From Caenorhabditis elegans (lineage: Eukaryota; Nematoda; Chromadorea; Rhabditida; Rhabditidae): a stretch of DNA of 64,000 bases. Made by a program: the position numbers and the translations under genes. The stretch covers positions 6,076,001 through 6,140,000 of the forward strand of contig NC_003283.11 in assembly GCF_000002985.6 (NCBI RefSeq), written 5' to 3'. This document shows positions 1 through 13,679 of this stretch, piece after piece (position 1 is the first letter of the stretch; each line of letters starts with the position of its first letter). The notes under the pieces were generated by a model. That model searched no databases, had not been told where the DNA came from, and was given only the letters and a program-made list of their open reading frames with translations.

Positions 1-3000
1 GAAAGAGCTTAAAATTTACTACAAAGTTTCTGAAAGACATTTCAAAAAAAATTACTTTGAAGAGATTTATGAATTTTCAAAATTTGAAAAATCCACCTAT
101 TTTTGCCTATTGATGGTAGTTTTCATTAAATAATAAAATACGCACTAAAAGGTAGGGCTGAAAATGTACTATTTCTGTAACTACGTGAAGCTTCTTGTAC
201 CTACTGAAATATTGTTAATATATTCTGAAAGAGCTTAAAATTTACTACAAAGTTTCTTAAAGTCATTTCAAAAAAAATTACTTTGAAGAGATTTATGAAT
301 TTTCAAAGTTTGAGAAATCCACCTATTTTTGCCTATTAATGGTAGTTTTCATTAACTAATAAAATACGCACTAAAAGGTAGGGCTGAAAATGTACTATTT
401 CTGTAACTACGTGAAGCTTCTTGTACCTACTGAAATATTGTTAATATATTCTGAAAAAGCTTAAAATTTACTACAAAGTTTCTGAAAGACATTTCAAAAA
501 AAATTACTTTGAAGAGATTTATGAATTTTCAAAGTTTGAAAAATCCACCTATTTTTGCCTATTAATGGTAGTTTTCATTAACTAATAAAATACGCACTAA
601 AAGGTGGGGCTGAAAAGTGTACTATTTCTGTAACTACGTGAGAGCTTCTTGTACCTACGGAAATATTGTTAATATAGTCTGAGAAGAGCTTAGAAGTTAG
701 CTACAGAGTTTCTGAAAGACATTTCAAATAAAATTACTTTGAGAGAGATTTATGAATTTTCAAAGTTTAAAAAATCCACCTATTTTTGCCTATTAATGGT
801 AGTTTTCATTAACTAATAAAATACGCACTAAAAGGTGGGGCTGAAAATGTACTATTTCTGTAACTAAGTGAAGCTTCTTGTACCTACTGAAATATTGTTA
901 ATATATTCTGAAAGAGCTTAAAATTTACTACAAAGTTTCTGAAAGACATTTCAAAAAAAATTACTTTGAGGAGATCGAGCACGTTTCCGAGTTCGTGGAC
1001 TCCGCCGATTCCTGCCTAGTTGTTGGTAGCCGCCCTCAATTCCTCACATCCGCCCTGCCGGGTGCGGCTGGTGATGTGCCAGTTGTGCATCTACGGTGAG
1101 CTTCCTCACCCTACTGGCGTAGCGCTTCACAGCCCGCGATCGAGTCGAGAATCCAGTCGTGCGTGTCTGAAAGACATTTCAAAAAAAATTACTTTGAAGA
1201 GATTTATGAATTTTCAAAGTTTGGAAAATCCATCTATTTTTGCCTATTAATGGTAGTTTTCATTAACTAATAAAATACGCACTAAAAGGTGGGGCTGAAA
1301 ATGTACTATTTCTGTAACTACGTGAAGCTTCTTGTACCTACTGAAATATTGTTAATATATTCTGAAAGAACTTAAAATTTACTACAAAGTTTCTGAAAGA
1401 CATTTCAGATAAAATTACTTTGAAGAGATTTATGAATTTTCAAAGTTTGAAAAATCCACCTATTTTTGCCTATTGATGGTAGTTTTCATTAAATAATAAA
1501 ATACGCACTAAAAGGTAGGGCTGAACATGTACTATTCTTGTAACTACGTGAAGCTTCTTGTACCTACTGAAATATTGTTAATATATTCTGAAAGAGCTTA
1601 AAATTTACTACAAAGTTTCTGAAAGACATTTCAAAAAAATTACTTTGAAGAGATTTATGAATTTTCAAAGTTTGGAAAATCCACCTATTTTTGCCTATTG
1701 ATGGTAGTTTTCATTAAATAATAAAATACGCACTAAAAGGTAGGGCTGAAAATGTACTATTTCTGTAACTACGTGAAGCTTCTTGTACCTACTGAAATAT
1801 TGTTAATATATTCTGAAAGAACTTAAAATTTACTACAAAGTTTCTGAAAGACATTTCAAATAAAATTACTTTGAAGAGATTTATGAATTTTCAAAGTTTA
1901 AAAAATCCACCTATTTTTGCCTATTAATGGTAGTTTTCATTAACTAATAAAATACGCACTAAAAGGTGGGGCTGAAAATGTACTATTTCTGTAACTAAGT
2001 GAAGCTTCTTGTACCTACTGAAATATTGTTAATATATTCTGAAAGAGCTTAAAATTTACTACAAAGTTTCTGAAAGACATTTCAAAAAAAATTACTTTGA
2101 AGAGATTTATGAATTTTCAAAGTTTGGAAAATCCACCTATTTTGCTTATAAATGGTAGTTTTCATTAACTAATAAAATACGCACTAAAAGGTAGGGCTGA
2201 AAATGTACTATTTCAGTAACTACGTGAAGCTTCTTGTACCTACTGAAATATTGTTGGTAAATTCTAAATGAGCTTAAAATTTACTACAAAGTTTCTGAAA
2301 GACATTTCAAAAAAAATTACTTTGAAGAGATTTATGAATTTTCAAAGTGTGAAAAATCCACCTATTTTTGCCCTATTAATGGTAGTTTTCATTAAATAAT
2401 AAAATACGCACTAAAAGGTAGGGCTGAAAATGTACTATTTCTGTAACTACGTGAAGCTTCTTGTACCTACTGGAATATTGTTAATATATTCTGAAAGAGC
2501 TTAAAATTTACTACAAAGTTTCTGAAAGACATTTCAAAAAAAATTACTTTGAAGAGATTTATGAATTTTCAAAGTTTGGAAAATCCATCTATTTTTGCCT
2601 ATTAATGGTAGTTTTCATTAACTAATAAAATACGCACTAAAAGGTGGGGCTGAAAATGTACTATTTCTGTAACTACGTGAAGCTTCTTGTACCTACTGAA
2701 ATATCGTTAATATATTCTGAAAGAGCTTAAAATTTACTACAAAGTTTCTGAAAGACATTTCAAATAAAATTACTTTGAAGAGATTTATGAATTTTCAAAG
2801 TTTACAAAATCCATCTATTTTTGCCTATTAATGGTAGTTTTCCATTAACTAATAAAATACGCACTAAAAGGTAGGGCTGAAAATGTACTATTTCTGTAAC
2901 TACGTGAAGCTTCTTGTACCTACTGAAATATTGTTAATATATTCTAAAAGAGCTTAAAATTTACTACAAAGTTTCTGAAAGACATTTCAAAAAAAAGTAC

Positions 3001-6000
3001 TTTGAAGAGATTTATGAATTTTCAAAGTTTGGAAAATCCACCTATTTTGCTTATAAATGGTAGTTTTTTTGAATAATAAAATACGCACTAAAAGGTGGGG
3101 CTGAAAATGTACTATTTCTGTAACTACGTGAAGCTTCTTGTACCTACTGAAATATTGTTAATATATTCTGAAAGAGCTTAAAATTTACTACAAAGTTTCT
3201 GAAAGACATTTCAAAAAAAATTACTTTGAAGAGATTTATGAATTTTCAAAGTTTGGAAAATCCATCTATTTTTGCCTATTAATGGTAGTTTTCATTAACT
3301 AATAAAATACGCACTAAAAGGTAGGGCTGAAAATGTACTATTTCAGTAACTACGTGAAGCTTCTTGTACCTACTGGAATATTGTTGGTAAATTCTAAATG
3401 AGCTTAAAATTTACTACAAAGTTTCTGAAAGACATTTCAAAAAAAATTACTTTGAAGAGATTTATGAATTTTCAAAATTTGAAAAATCCACCTATTTTTG
3501 CCTATTAATGGTAGTTTTCATTAACTAATAAAATACGCACTAAAAGGTAGGGCTGAAAATGTACTATTTTTGTAACTACGTGAAGCTTCTTGTACCTACT
3601 GGAATATTGTTAATATATTCTGAAAGAGCTTAAAATTTACTACAAAGTTTCTGAAAGACATTTCAAAAAAAATTACTTTGAAGAGATTTATGAATTTTCA
3701 AAATTTGAAAAATCCACCTATTTTTGCCTATTAATGGTAGTTTTCATTAACTAATAAAATACGCACTAAAAGGTAGGGCTGAAAATGTACTATTTCTGTA
3801 ACTACGTGAAGCTTCGTGTACCTACTGAAATATTGTTAATATATTCTGAAAGAGCTTAAAATTTACTACAAAGTTTCTGAAAGACATTTCAAAAAAAATT
3901 ACTTTGAAGAGATTTATGAATTTTCAAAGTTTGGAAAATCCATCTATTTTTGCCTATTAATGGTAGTTTTCATTAACTAATAAAATACGCACTAAAAGGT
4001 GGGGCTGAAAATGTACTATTTCAGTAACTACGTAAAGCTTCTTGTACCTACTGAAATATTGTTGGTAAATTCTAAATGAGCTTAAAATTTACTACAAAGT
4101 TTCTGAAAGACATTTCAAAAAAAATTACTTTGAAGAGATTTATGAATTTTCAAAATTTGAAAAATCCACCTATTTTTGCCTATTAATGGTAGTTTTCATT
4201 AACTAATAAAATACGCACTAAAAGGTGGGGCTGAAAATCTACTATTTCTGTAACTAAGTGAAGCTTCTTGTACCTACTGAAATATTGTTAATATATTCTG
4301 AAAGAGCTTAAAATTTACTACAAAGTTTCTGAAAGACATTTCAAAAAAAATTACTTTGAAGAGATTTATGAATTTTCAAAGTTTGGAAAATCCATCTATT
4401 TTTGCCTATTAATGGTAGTTTTCATTAACTAATTAAATACGCACTAAAAGGTGGGGCTGAAAATCTACTATTTCTGTAACTAAGTGAAGCTTCTTGTACC
4501 TACTGAAATATTGTTAATATATTCTGAAAGAGCTTAAAATTTACTACAAAGTTTCTGAAAGACATTTCAAATAAAATTACTTTGAAGAGATTTATGAATT
4601 TTCAAAGTTTGGAAAATCCACCTATTTTGCTTATAAATGGTAGTTTTTTTGAATAATAAAATACGCACTAAAAGGTAGGGCTGAAAATGTACTATTTCTG
4701 TAACTACGTGAAGCTTCTTGTACCTACTGAAATATTGTTAATATATTCTAAAAGAGCTTAAAATTTACTACAAAGTTTCTGAAAGACATTTCACATAAAA
4801 TTACTTTGAAGAGATTTATGAATTTTCAAAATTTGAAAAATCCACCTATTTTTGCCTATTGATGGTAGTTTTCATTAAATAATAAAATACGCCCTAAAAG
4901 GTAGGGCTGAAACTGTACTATTTCTGTAACTACGTGAAGCTTCTTGTACCTACTGAAATATTGTTAATATATTCTGAAAAAGCTTAAAATTTACTACAAA
5001 GTTTCTGAAAGACATTTCAAAAAAAATTACTTTGAAGAGATTTATGAATTTTCAAAGTTTGAAAAATCCACCTATTTTTGCCTATTAATGGTAGTTTTCA
5101 TTAACTAATAAAATACGCACTAAAAGGTGGGGCTGAAAATGTACTATTTCTGTAACTAAGTGAAGCTTCTTGTACCTACTGAAATATTGTTAATATATTC
5201 TGAAAGAGCTTAAAATTTACTACAAAGTTTCTGAAAGACATTTCAAAAAAAATTACTTTGAAGAGATTTATGAATTTTCAAAGTTTGGAAAATCCACCTA
5301 TTTTGCTTATAAATGGTAGTTTTCATTAACTAATAAAATACGCACTAAAAGGTAGGGCTGAAAATGTACTATTTCAGTAACTACGTGAAGCTTCTTGTAC
5401 CTACTGAAATATTGTTGGTAAATTCTAAATGAGCTTAAAATTTACTACAAAGTTTCTGAAAGACATTTCAAAAAAAATTACTTTGAAGAGATTTATGAAT
5501 TTTCAAAATTTGAAAAATCCACCTATTTTTGCCTATTAATGGTAGTTTTCATTAACTAATAAAATACGCACTAAAAGGTAGGGCTGAAAATGTACTATTT
5601 CTGTAACTACGTGAAGCTTCTTGTACCTACTGAAATATTGTTAATATATTCTAAAAGAGCTTAAAATTTACTACAAAGTTTCTGAAAGACATTTCAAAAA
5701 AAATTACTTTGAAGAGATTTATGAATTTTCAAAGTTTGGAAAATCCATCTATGTTTGCCTATTAATGGTAGTTTTCATTAAATAATAAAATACGCACTAA
5801 AAGGTAGTGCTGAAGAAAAGTGAAAAAAAATTACTTTGAAGAGATTTATGAATTTTCAAAGTTTGGAAAATCCACCTATTTTGCTTATAAATGGTAGTTT
5901 TCATTAACTAATAAAATACGCACTAAAAGGTAGGGCTGAAAATGTACTATTTTTGTAACTACGTGAAGCTTCTTGTACCTACTGGAATATTGTTAATATA

Positions 6001-9000
6001 TTCTGAAAGAGCTTAAAATTTACTACAAAGTTTCTGAAAGACATTTCAAAAAAAATTACTTTGAAGAGATTTATGAATTTTCAAAGTTTGGAAAATCCAC
6101 CTATTTTTGCCTATTGATGGTAGTTTTCATTAAATAATAAAATACGCACTAAAAGGTAGGGCTGAAAATGTACTATTTCTGTAACTACGTGAAGCTTCTT
6201 GTACCTACTGAAATATTGTTAATATATTCTGAAAGAGCTTAAAATTTACTACAAAGTTTCTGAAAGACATTTCAAAAAAAATTACTTTGAAGAGATTTAT
6301 GAATTTTCAAAGTTTGAAAAATCCACCTATTTTTGCCTATTGATGGTAGTTTTCATTAAATAATAAAATACGCACTAAAAGGTAGGGCTGAAAATGTACT
6401 ATTTCTGTAACTACGTGAAGCTTCTTGTACCTACTGAAATATTGTTAATATATTCTGAAAGAGCTTAAAATTTACTACAAAGTTTCTGAAAGACATTTCA
6501 AATAAAATTACTTTGAAGAGATTTATGAATTTTCAAAGTTTGAAAAATCCACCTATTTTTGCCTATTGATGGTAGTTTTCATTAAATAATAAAATACGCA
6601 CTAAAAGGTAGGGCTGAAAATGTACTATTTCTGTAACTACGTGAAGCTTCTTGTACCTACTGAAATATTGTTAATATATTCTGAAAGAGCTTAAAATTTA
6701 CTACAAAGTTTCTGAAAGACATTTCAAAAAAAATTACTTTGAAGAGATTTATGAATTTTCAAAGTTTGAAAAATCCACCTATTTTGCTTATAAATGGTAG
6801 TTTTCATTAACTAATAAAATACGCACTAAAAGGTAGGGCCTGAAATTGTACTATTTTTGTAACTACGTGAAGCTTCTTGTACCTACTGGAATATTGTTAA
6901 TATATTCTGAAAGAGCTTAAAATTTACTACAAAGGTTCTGAAAGACATTTCAAAAAAAATTACTTTGAAGAGATTTATGAATTTTCAAAGTTTGAAAAAT
7001 CCACCTATTTTTGCCTATTGATGGTAGTTTTCATTAAATAATAAAATACGCACTAAAAGGTGGGGCTGAAAATGTACTATTTCTGTAACTAAGTGAAGCT
7101 TCTTGTACCTACTGAAATATTGTTAATATATTCTGAAAGAGCTTAAAATTTACTACAAAGTTTCTGAAAGACATTTCAAAAAAAATTACTTTGAAGAGAT
7201 TTATGAATTTTCAAAGTTTGGAAAATCCACCTATTTTGCTTATAAATGGTAGTTTTTTTGAATAATAAAATACGCACTAAAAGGTAGGGCTGAAAATGTA
7301 CTATTTCTGTAACTACGTGAAGCTTCTTGTACCTACTGAAATATTGTTAATATATTCTAAAAGAGCTTAAAATTTACTACAAAGTTTCTGAAAGACATTT
7401 CAAATAAAATTACTTTGAAGAGATTTATGAATTTTCAAAGTTTGAAAAATCCACCTATTTTTGCCTATTGATGGTAGTTTTTTTGAATAATAAAATACGC
7501 ACTAAAAGGTAGGGCTGAAAATGTACTATTTCTGTAACTACGTGAAGCTTCTTGTACCTACTGAAATATTGTTAATATATTCTGAAAGAGCTTAAAATTT
7601 ACTACAAAGTTTCTGAAAGACATTTCAAAAAAAATTACTTTGAAGAGATTTATGAATTTTCAAAGTTTGGAAAATCCATCTATTTTTGCCTATTAATGGT
7701 AGTTTTCATTAACTAATAAAATACGCACTAAAAGGTAGGGCTGAAAATGTACTATTTCTGTAACTACGTGAAGCTTCTTGTACCTACTGAAATATTGTTA
7801 ATATATTCTAAAAGAGCTTAAAATTTACTACAAAGTTTCTGAAAGACATTTCAAAAAAAATTACTTTGAAGAGATTTATGAATTTTCAAAGTTTGGAAAA
7901 TCCACCTATTTTGCTTATAAATGGTAGTTTTTTTGAATAATAAAATACGCACTAAAAGGTGGGGCTGAAAATGTACTATTTCTGTAACTACGTGAAGCTT
8001 CTTGTACCTACTGAAATATTGTTAATATATTCTAAAAGAGCTTAAAATTTACTACAAAGTTTCTGAAAGACATTTCAAATAAAATTACTTTGAAGAGATT
8101 TATGAATTTTCAAAGTTTGAAAAATCCACCTATTTTTGCCTATTGATGGTAGTTTTCATTAAATAATAAAATACGCACTAAAAGGTAGGGCTGAAAATGT
8201 ACTATTTCTGTAACTACGTGAAGCTTCTTGTACCTACTGAAATATTGTTAATATATTCTGAAAGAGCTTAAAATTTACTACAAAGTTTCTGAAAGACATT
8301 TCAAAAAAAATTACTTTGAAGAGATTTATGAATTTTCAAAGTTTGGAAAATCCACCTATTTTTGCCTATTGATGGTAGTTTTCATTAAATAATAAAATAC
8401 GCACTAAAAGGTAGGGCTGAAAATGTACTATTTCTGTAACTACGTGAAGCTTCTTGTACCTACTGAAATATTGTTAATATATTCTGAAAGAGCTTAAAAT
8501 TTACTACAAAGTTTCTGAAAGACATTTCAAAAAAAATTACTTTGAAGAGATTTATGAATTTTCAAAGTTTGGAAAATCCACCTATTTTTGCCTATTGATG
8601 GTAGTTTTCATTAAGCTAATAAAATACGCACTAAAAGGTGGGGCTGAAAATGTACTATTTCTGTAGCTACGTGAAGCTTCTGGTACCTACTGAAGTATTG
8701 TTAATATATTCTGAAAGAACTTAAAATTTACTACAAAGTTTCTGAAAGACATTTCAAAAAAAATTACTTTGAAGAGATTTATGAATTTTCAAAGTTTGAA
8801 AAATCCACCTATTTTTGCCTATTAATGGTAGTTTTCATTAACTAATAAAATACGCACTAAAAGGTAGGGCTGAAAATGTACTATTTCTGTAACTACGTGA
8901 AGCTTCTTGTACCTACTGAAATATTGTTAATATATTCTGAAAGAGCTTAAAATTTACTACAAAGTTTCTGAAAGACATTTCAAAAAAAATTACTTTGAAG

Positions 9001-12000
9001 AGATTTATGAATTTTCAAAGTTTAAAAAATCCACCTATGTTTGCCTATTAATGGTAGTTTTCATTAACTAATAAAATACGCACTAAAAGGTGGGGCTGAA
9101 AATGTACTATTTCTGTAACTACGTGAAGCTTCTTGTACCTACTGAAATATTGTTAATATATTCTAAAAGAGCTTAAAATTTACTACAAAGTTTCTGAAAG
9201 ACATTTCAAATAAAATTACTTTGAAGAGATTTATGAATTTTCAAAGTTTGGAAAATCCACCTATTTTTGCCTATTTATGGTAGTTTTCATTAAATAATAA
9301 AATACGCACTAAAAGGTAGGGCTGAAAATGTACTATTTCTGTAACTACGTGAAGCTTCTTGTACCTACTGAAATATTGTTAATATATTCTGAAAGAGCTT
9401 AAAATTTACTACAAAGTTTCTGAAAGACATTTCAAAAAAAATTACTTTGAAGAGATTTATGAATTTTCAAAGTTTGAAAAATCCATCTATTTTTGCCTAT
9501 TAATGGTAGTTTTCATTAACTAATAAAATACGCACTAAAAGGTAGGGCTGAAAATGTACTATTTCTGTAACTACGTGAAGCTTCTTGTACCTACTGAAAT
9601 ATTGTTAATATATTCTAAAAGAGCTTAAAATTTACTACAAAGTTTCTGAAAGACATTTCAAAAAAAATTACTTTGAAGAGATTTATGAATTTTCAAAGTT
9701 TGGAAAATCCATCTATGTTTGCCTATTAATGGTAGTTTTCATTAAATAATAAAATACGCACTAAAAGGTAGGGCTGAAAATGTACTATTTCTGTAACTAC
9801 GTGAAGCTTCTTGTACCTTCTGAAATATTGTTAATATATTCTGAAAGAGCTTAAAATTTACTACAAAGTTTCTGAAAGACATTTCAAAAAAAATTACTTT
9901 GAAGAGATGTATGAATTTTCAAAGTTTGAAAAATCCACCTATTTTTGCCTATTAATGGTAGTTTTCATTAACTAATAAAATACGCACTAAAAGGTAGGGC
10001 TGACAATGTACTATTTTTGTAACTACGTGAAGCTTCTTGTACCTACTGGAATATTGTTAATATATTCTGAAAGAGCTTAAAATTTACTACAAAGTTTCTG
10101 AAAGACATTTCAAAAAAAATTACTTTGAAGAGATTTATGAATTTTCAAAGTTTGAAAAATCCACCTATTTTTGCCTATTGATGGTAGTTTTCATTAAATA
10201 ATAAAATACGCACTAAAAGGTAGGGCTGAAAATGTACTATTTCTGTAACTACGTGAAGCTTCTTGTACCTACTGGAATATTGTTAATATATTCTGAAAGA
10301 GCTTAAAATTTACTACAAAGTTTCTTAAAGTCATTTCAAAAAAAATTACTTTGAAGAGATTTATGAATTTTCAAAGTTTGAAAAATCCACCTATTTTTGC
10401 CTATTGATGGTAGTTTTCATTAAATAATAAAATACGCACTAAAAGGTAGGGCTGAAAATGTACTATTTCTGTAACTACGTGAAGCTTCTTGTACCTACTG
10501 AAATATTGTTAATATATTCTGAAAGAGCTTAAAATTTACTACAAAGTTTCTGAAAGACATTTCAAAAAAAATTACTTTGAAGAGATTTATGAATTTTCAA
10601 AGTTTGGAAAATCCACCTATTTTTGCCTATTGATGGTAGTTTTCATTAAATAATAAAATACGCACTAAAAGGTAGGGCTGAAAATGTACTATTTCTGTAA
10701 CTACGTGAAGCTTCTTGTACCTACTGAAATATTGTTAATATATTCTGAAAGAGCTTAAAATTTACTACAAAGTTTCTGAAAGTCATTTCAAAAAAAATTA
10801 CTTTGAAGAGATTTATGAATTTTCAAAGTTTGAAAAATCCACCTATTTTTGCCTATTAATGGTAGTTTTCATTAACTAATAAAATACGCACTAAAAGGTA
10901 GGGCTGAAAATGTACTATTTTTGTAACTACGTGAAGCTTCTTGTACCTACTGGAATATTGTTAATATATTCTGAAAGAGCTTAAAATTTACTACAAAGTT
11001 TCTGAAAGACATTTCAAAAAAAATTACTTTGAAGAGATTTATGAATTTTCAAAGTTTGAAAAATCCACCTATTTTTGCCTATTGATGGTAGTTTTCATTA
11101 AATAATAAAATACGCACTAAAAGGTAGGGCTGAAAATGTACTATTTCAGTAACTACGTGAAGCTTCTTGTACCTACTGAAATATTGTTAATATATTCTGA
11201 AAGAGCTTAAAATTTACTACAAAGTTTCTTAAAGTCATTTCAAAAAAAAATTACTTTGAAGAGATTTATGAATTTTCAAAGTTTGAAAAATCCACCTATT
11301 TTTGCCTATAGATGGTAGTTTTCATTAACTAATAAAATACGCACTAAAAGGTAGGGCTGAAAATGTACTATTTTTGTAACTACGTGAAGCTTCTTGTACC
11401 TACTGGAATATTGTTAATATATTCTGAAAGAGCTTAAAATTTACTACAAAGTTTCTGAAAGACATTTCAAAAAAAATTACTTTGAAGAGATTTATGAATT
11501 TTCAAAGTTTGAAAAATCCACCTATTTTTGCCTATTGATGGTAGTTTTCATTAAATAATAAAATACGCACTAAAAGGTAGGGCTGAAAATGTACTATTTC
11601 TGTAACTACGTGAAGCTTCTTGTACCTACTGAAATATTGTTAATATATTCTGAAAAAGCTTAAAATTTACTACAAAGTTTCTGAAAGACATTTCAAAAAA
11701 AATTACTTTGAAGAGATTTATGAATTTTCAAAGTTTGAAAAATCCACCTATTTTTGCCTATTGATGGTAGTTTTCATTAAATAATAAAATACGCACTAAA
11801 AGGTAGGGCTGAAAATGTACTATTTCTGTAACTACGTGAAGCTTCTTGTACCTACTGAAATATTGTTAATATATTCTGAAAGAGGTTAAAATTTACTACA
11901 AAGTTTCTGAAAGACATTTCAAAAAAAATTACTTTGAAGAGATTTATGAATTTTCAAAGTTTAAAAAATCCACCTATTTTTGCCTATTAATGGTAGTTTT

Positions 12001-12814
12001 CATTAACTAATAAAATACGCACTAAAAGGTGGGGCTGAAAATGTACTATTTCTGTAACTAAGTGAAGCTTCTTGTACCTACTGAAATATTGTTAATATAT
12101 TCTGAAAGAGCTTAAAATTTACTACAAAGTTTCTGAAAGACATTTCAAAAAAAATTACTTTGAAGAGATTTATGAATTTTCAAAGTTTGGAAAATCCACC
12201 TATTTTGCTTATAAATGGTAGTTTTCATTAACTAATAAAATACGCACTAAAAGGTAGGGCTGAAAATGTACTATTTTTGTAACTACGTGAAGCTTCTTGT
12301 ACCTACTGAAATATTGTTAATATATTCTGAAAGAGCTTAAAATTTACTACAAAGTTTCTGAAAGACATTTCAAAAAAAATTACTTTGAAGAGATTTATGA
12401 ATTTTCAAAGTCTGGAAAATCCACCTATTTTTGCCTATTGATGGTAGTTTTCATTAACTAATAAAATACGCACTAAAAGGTAGGGCTGAAAATGTACTAT
12501 TTCTGTAACTACGTGAAGCTTCTTGTACCTACTGAAATATTGTTAATATATTCTGAAAGAGCTTAAAATTTACTACAAAGTTTCTGAAAGACATTTCAAA
12601 AAAAATTACTTTGAAGAGATTTATGAATTTTCAAAGTTTGGAAAATCCATCTATTTGTGCCTATTAATGGTAGTTTTCATTAACTAATAAAATACGCACT
12701 AAAAGGTAGGGCTGAAAATGTACTATTTCAGTAACTACGTGAAGCTTCTTGTACCTACTGGAATATTGTTGGTAAATTCTAAATGAGCTTAAAATTTACT
12801 ACAAAGTTTCTGAA
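1..12814 (+). repeat. Tandem satellite array, about 226-bp monomer, direct orientation
   Basis: The same unit recurs with a period of about 226 bp. For example, GAAAGAGCTTAAAATTTACT-type starts lie at 1, 227 and 453, giving some 56 copies. Recognisable landmarks in each unit are CTACGTGAAGCTTCTTGTAC, ATACGCACTAAAAGGTRGGG and TTTATGAATTTTCAAAGTTT. Subtypes differ at a few diagnostic sites: GCCTATTAATGG, GCCTATTGATGG or GCTTATAAATGG; TTTTCATTAACTAATAA or a deleted form TTTTTTTGAATAATAA; ATTGTTAATATATTCTG or ATTGTTGGTAAATTCTAAATG. Subtypes are interspersed. There is no coding potential; the only sizeable open frame is an artefact of one odd copy. Confidence 0.97.
968..1168 (+). repeat. Aberrant GC-rich copy of the satellite monomer
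   Basis: The copy between the ordinary sequences ending TTACTTTGA and resuming TCTGAAAGACATTTC has the right length and register but is heavily substituted. In an 87-position stretch aligned by hand without gaps against the consensus (the part from TTTTCATTAACT to CCTACTG), about 60% of positions match. Most mismatches replace A or T by G or C. The copy just upstream (about 615-750) carries several extra G insertions. This looks like a damaged or badly read monomer rather than an inserted gene. Confidence 0.85.
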
Positions 12815-13679
12815 TCCCTTTCAAAAAAATCGGGAAAATTCTGGAATGTTCCAGAACTTTCTAGAAAAATTGGGAAAAGTCTGGAATGTTCCAGAACTTT
12901 CTAGAAAAATCGGGAAAATTCTGGAATGTTCCAGAACTTTCTAGAAAAATTGAGAAAATTCTGGAATGTTCCAGAACTTTCTAGAAAAATCGGGAAAATT
13001 CTGGAATGTTCCAGAACTTTCTAGAAAAATCGGGAAAATTCTGGAATGTTCCAGAACTTTCTAGAAAAATCGGGAAAATTCTGGAATGTTCCAGAACTTT
13101 CTAGAAAAATCGAGAAAATTCTGGAATGTTCCAGAACTTTCTAGAAAAATCGAGAAAACTCTGGAATGTTCCAGAACTTTCTAGAAAAATCGAGAAAATT
13201 CTGGAATGTTCCAGAACTTTCTAGAAAAATTGGAAAATTTTTGGAATGTTCCGAAAAATTGAGCTTAGAGCTTTAGAAGAGGTAGTTATTTGGGAGTTGA
13301 TGGGGGATCAAGTCAAGGTACTGTAGTGGTACTATAGGGGTACTGTCGGTATACGGTAGGGTTACTGTAGTTTTGGAAAAATCGGCATTTCGGCCTTTGA
13401 AGAGGTATTGGGTTAGGAGTCGGTGGAGGATAATGTCAAGGTACTGTAGTGGTATTGTAAGGTTACTGTTGGTCAAAAAGTAACAGAAAGTTTTCATACT
13501 GTCTGTGAATTTTTGAAAAATGCATGTCGTAGAAAAATACATACATGTAACAGTGCCAGTAAACCGCGTTTCAAGTTTTTTTCATGATGAGAAATTTTTT
13601 GAGTGATTGAAGGTATGTGTGTCAAATACTTTTAATGGTGCCAGTCGTTGCCCGCGCCGTAGGCGCGGTCAGCGGCTGG
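12815..13679 (+). mobile_element. Non-autonomous Helitron-like element inside the satellite
   Basis: The array is broken by about 865 bp of unrelated sequence. The 5' edge starts with TC (12,815-12,816) after a host A. The 3' edge ends with CTGG (13,676-13,679) followed by a host T. A hairpin with stem CCGCGCC, loop GTA and stem GGCGCGG (13,652-13,668) lies 7 nt before CTGG. A TC start, a subterminal GC hairpin, a CTRR end and insertion between A and T are the hallmarks of Helitrons. It has no Rep/helicase coding, so it must be non-autonomous. The 3' half (13,260-13,650) has degenerate GGTACTGTAGTGGTA-type internal repeats. The 5' edge is less certain: TCGGG at 12,830 is an alternative start. 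Confidence 0.75.
12839..13232 (+). promoter_or_regulatory. Ten 40-bp repeats of tandem heat-shock elements (HSE array)
   Basis: A 40-bp unit is repeated ten times, with a decayed eleventh copy to about 13,257. Each unit contains six alternating HSF pentamers with perfect 2-nt spacing, in the form TTCnnGAAnnTTCnnGAAnnTTCnnGAA (seen as TTCTGGAATGTTCCAGAA followed by CTTTCTAGAA). That gives about 60 GAA/TTC pentamers in about 400 bp. Two copies have the first TTC altered (GTC, CTC). HSF-1 binds such inverted nGAAn arrays as a trimer, and HSE-bearing Helitrons are a known feature of Caenorhabditis genomes. Whether this copy is bound or drives transcription cannot be read from sequence. Confidence 0.85.

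Noticed and set aside
1020..1250. 76-codon open frame in the satellite
   Set aside because: It exists only because one monomer is GC-shifted; it is in register with the satellite and probably an artefact.
13273..13542. 89-codon minus frame in the Helitron-like element
   Set aside because: It arises from internal GGTACTGTAGTGG repeats; no Rep or helicase motif.
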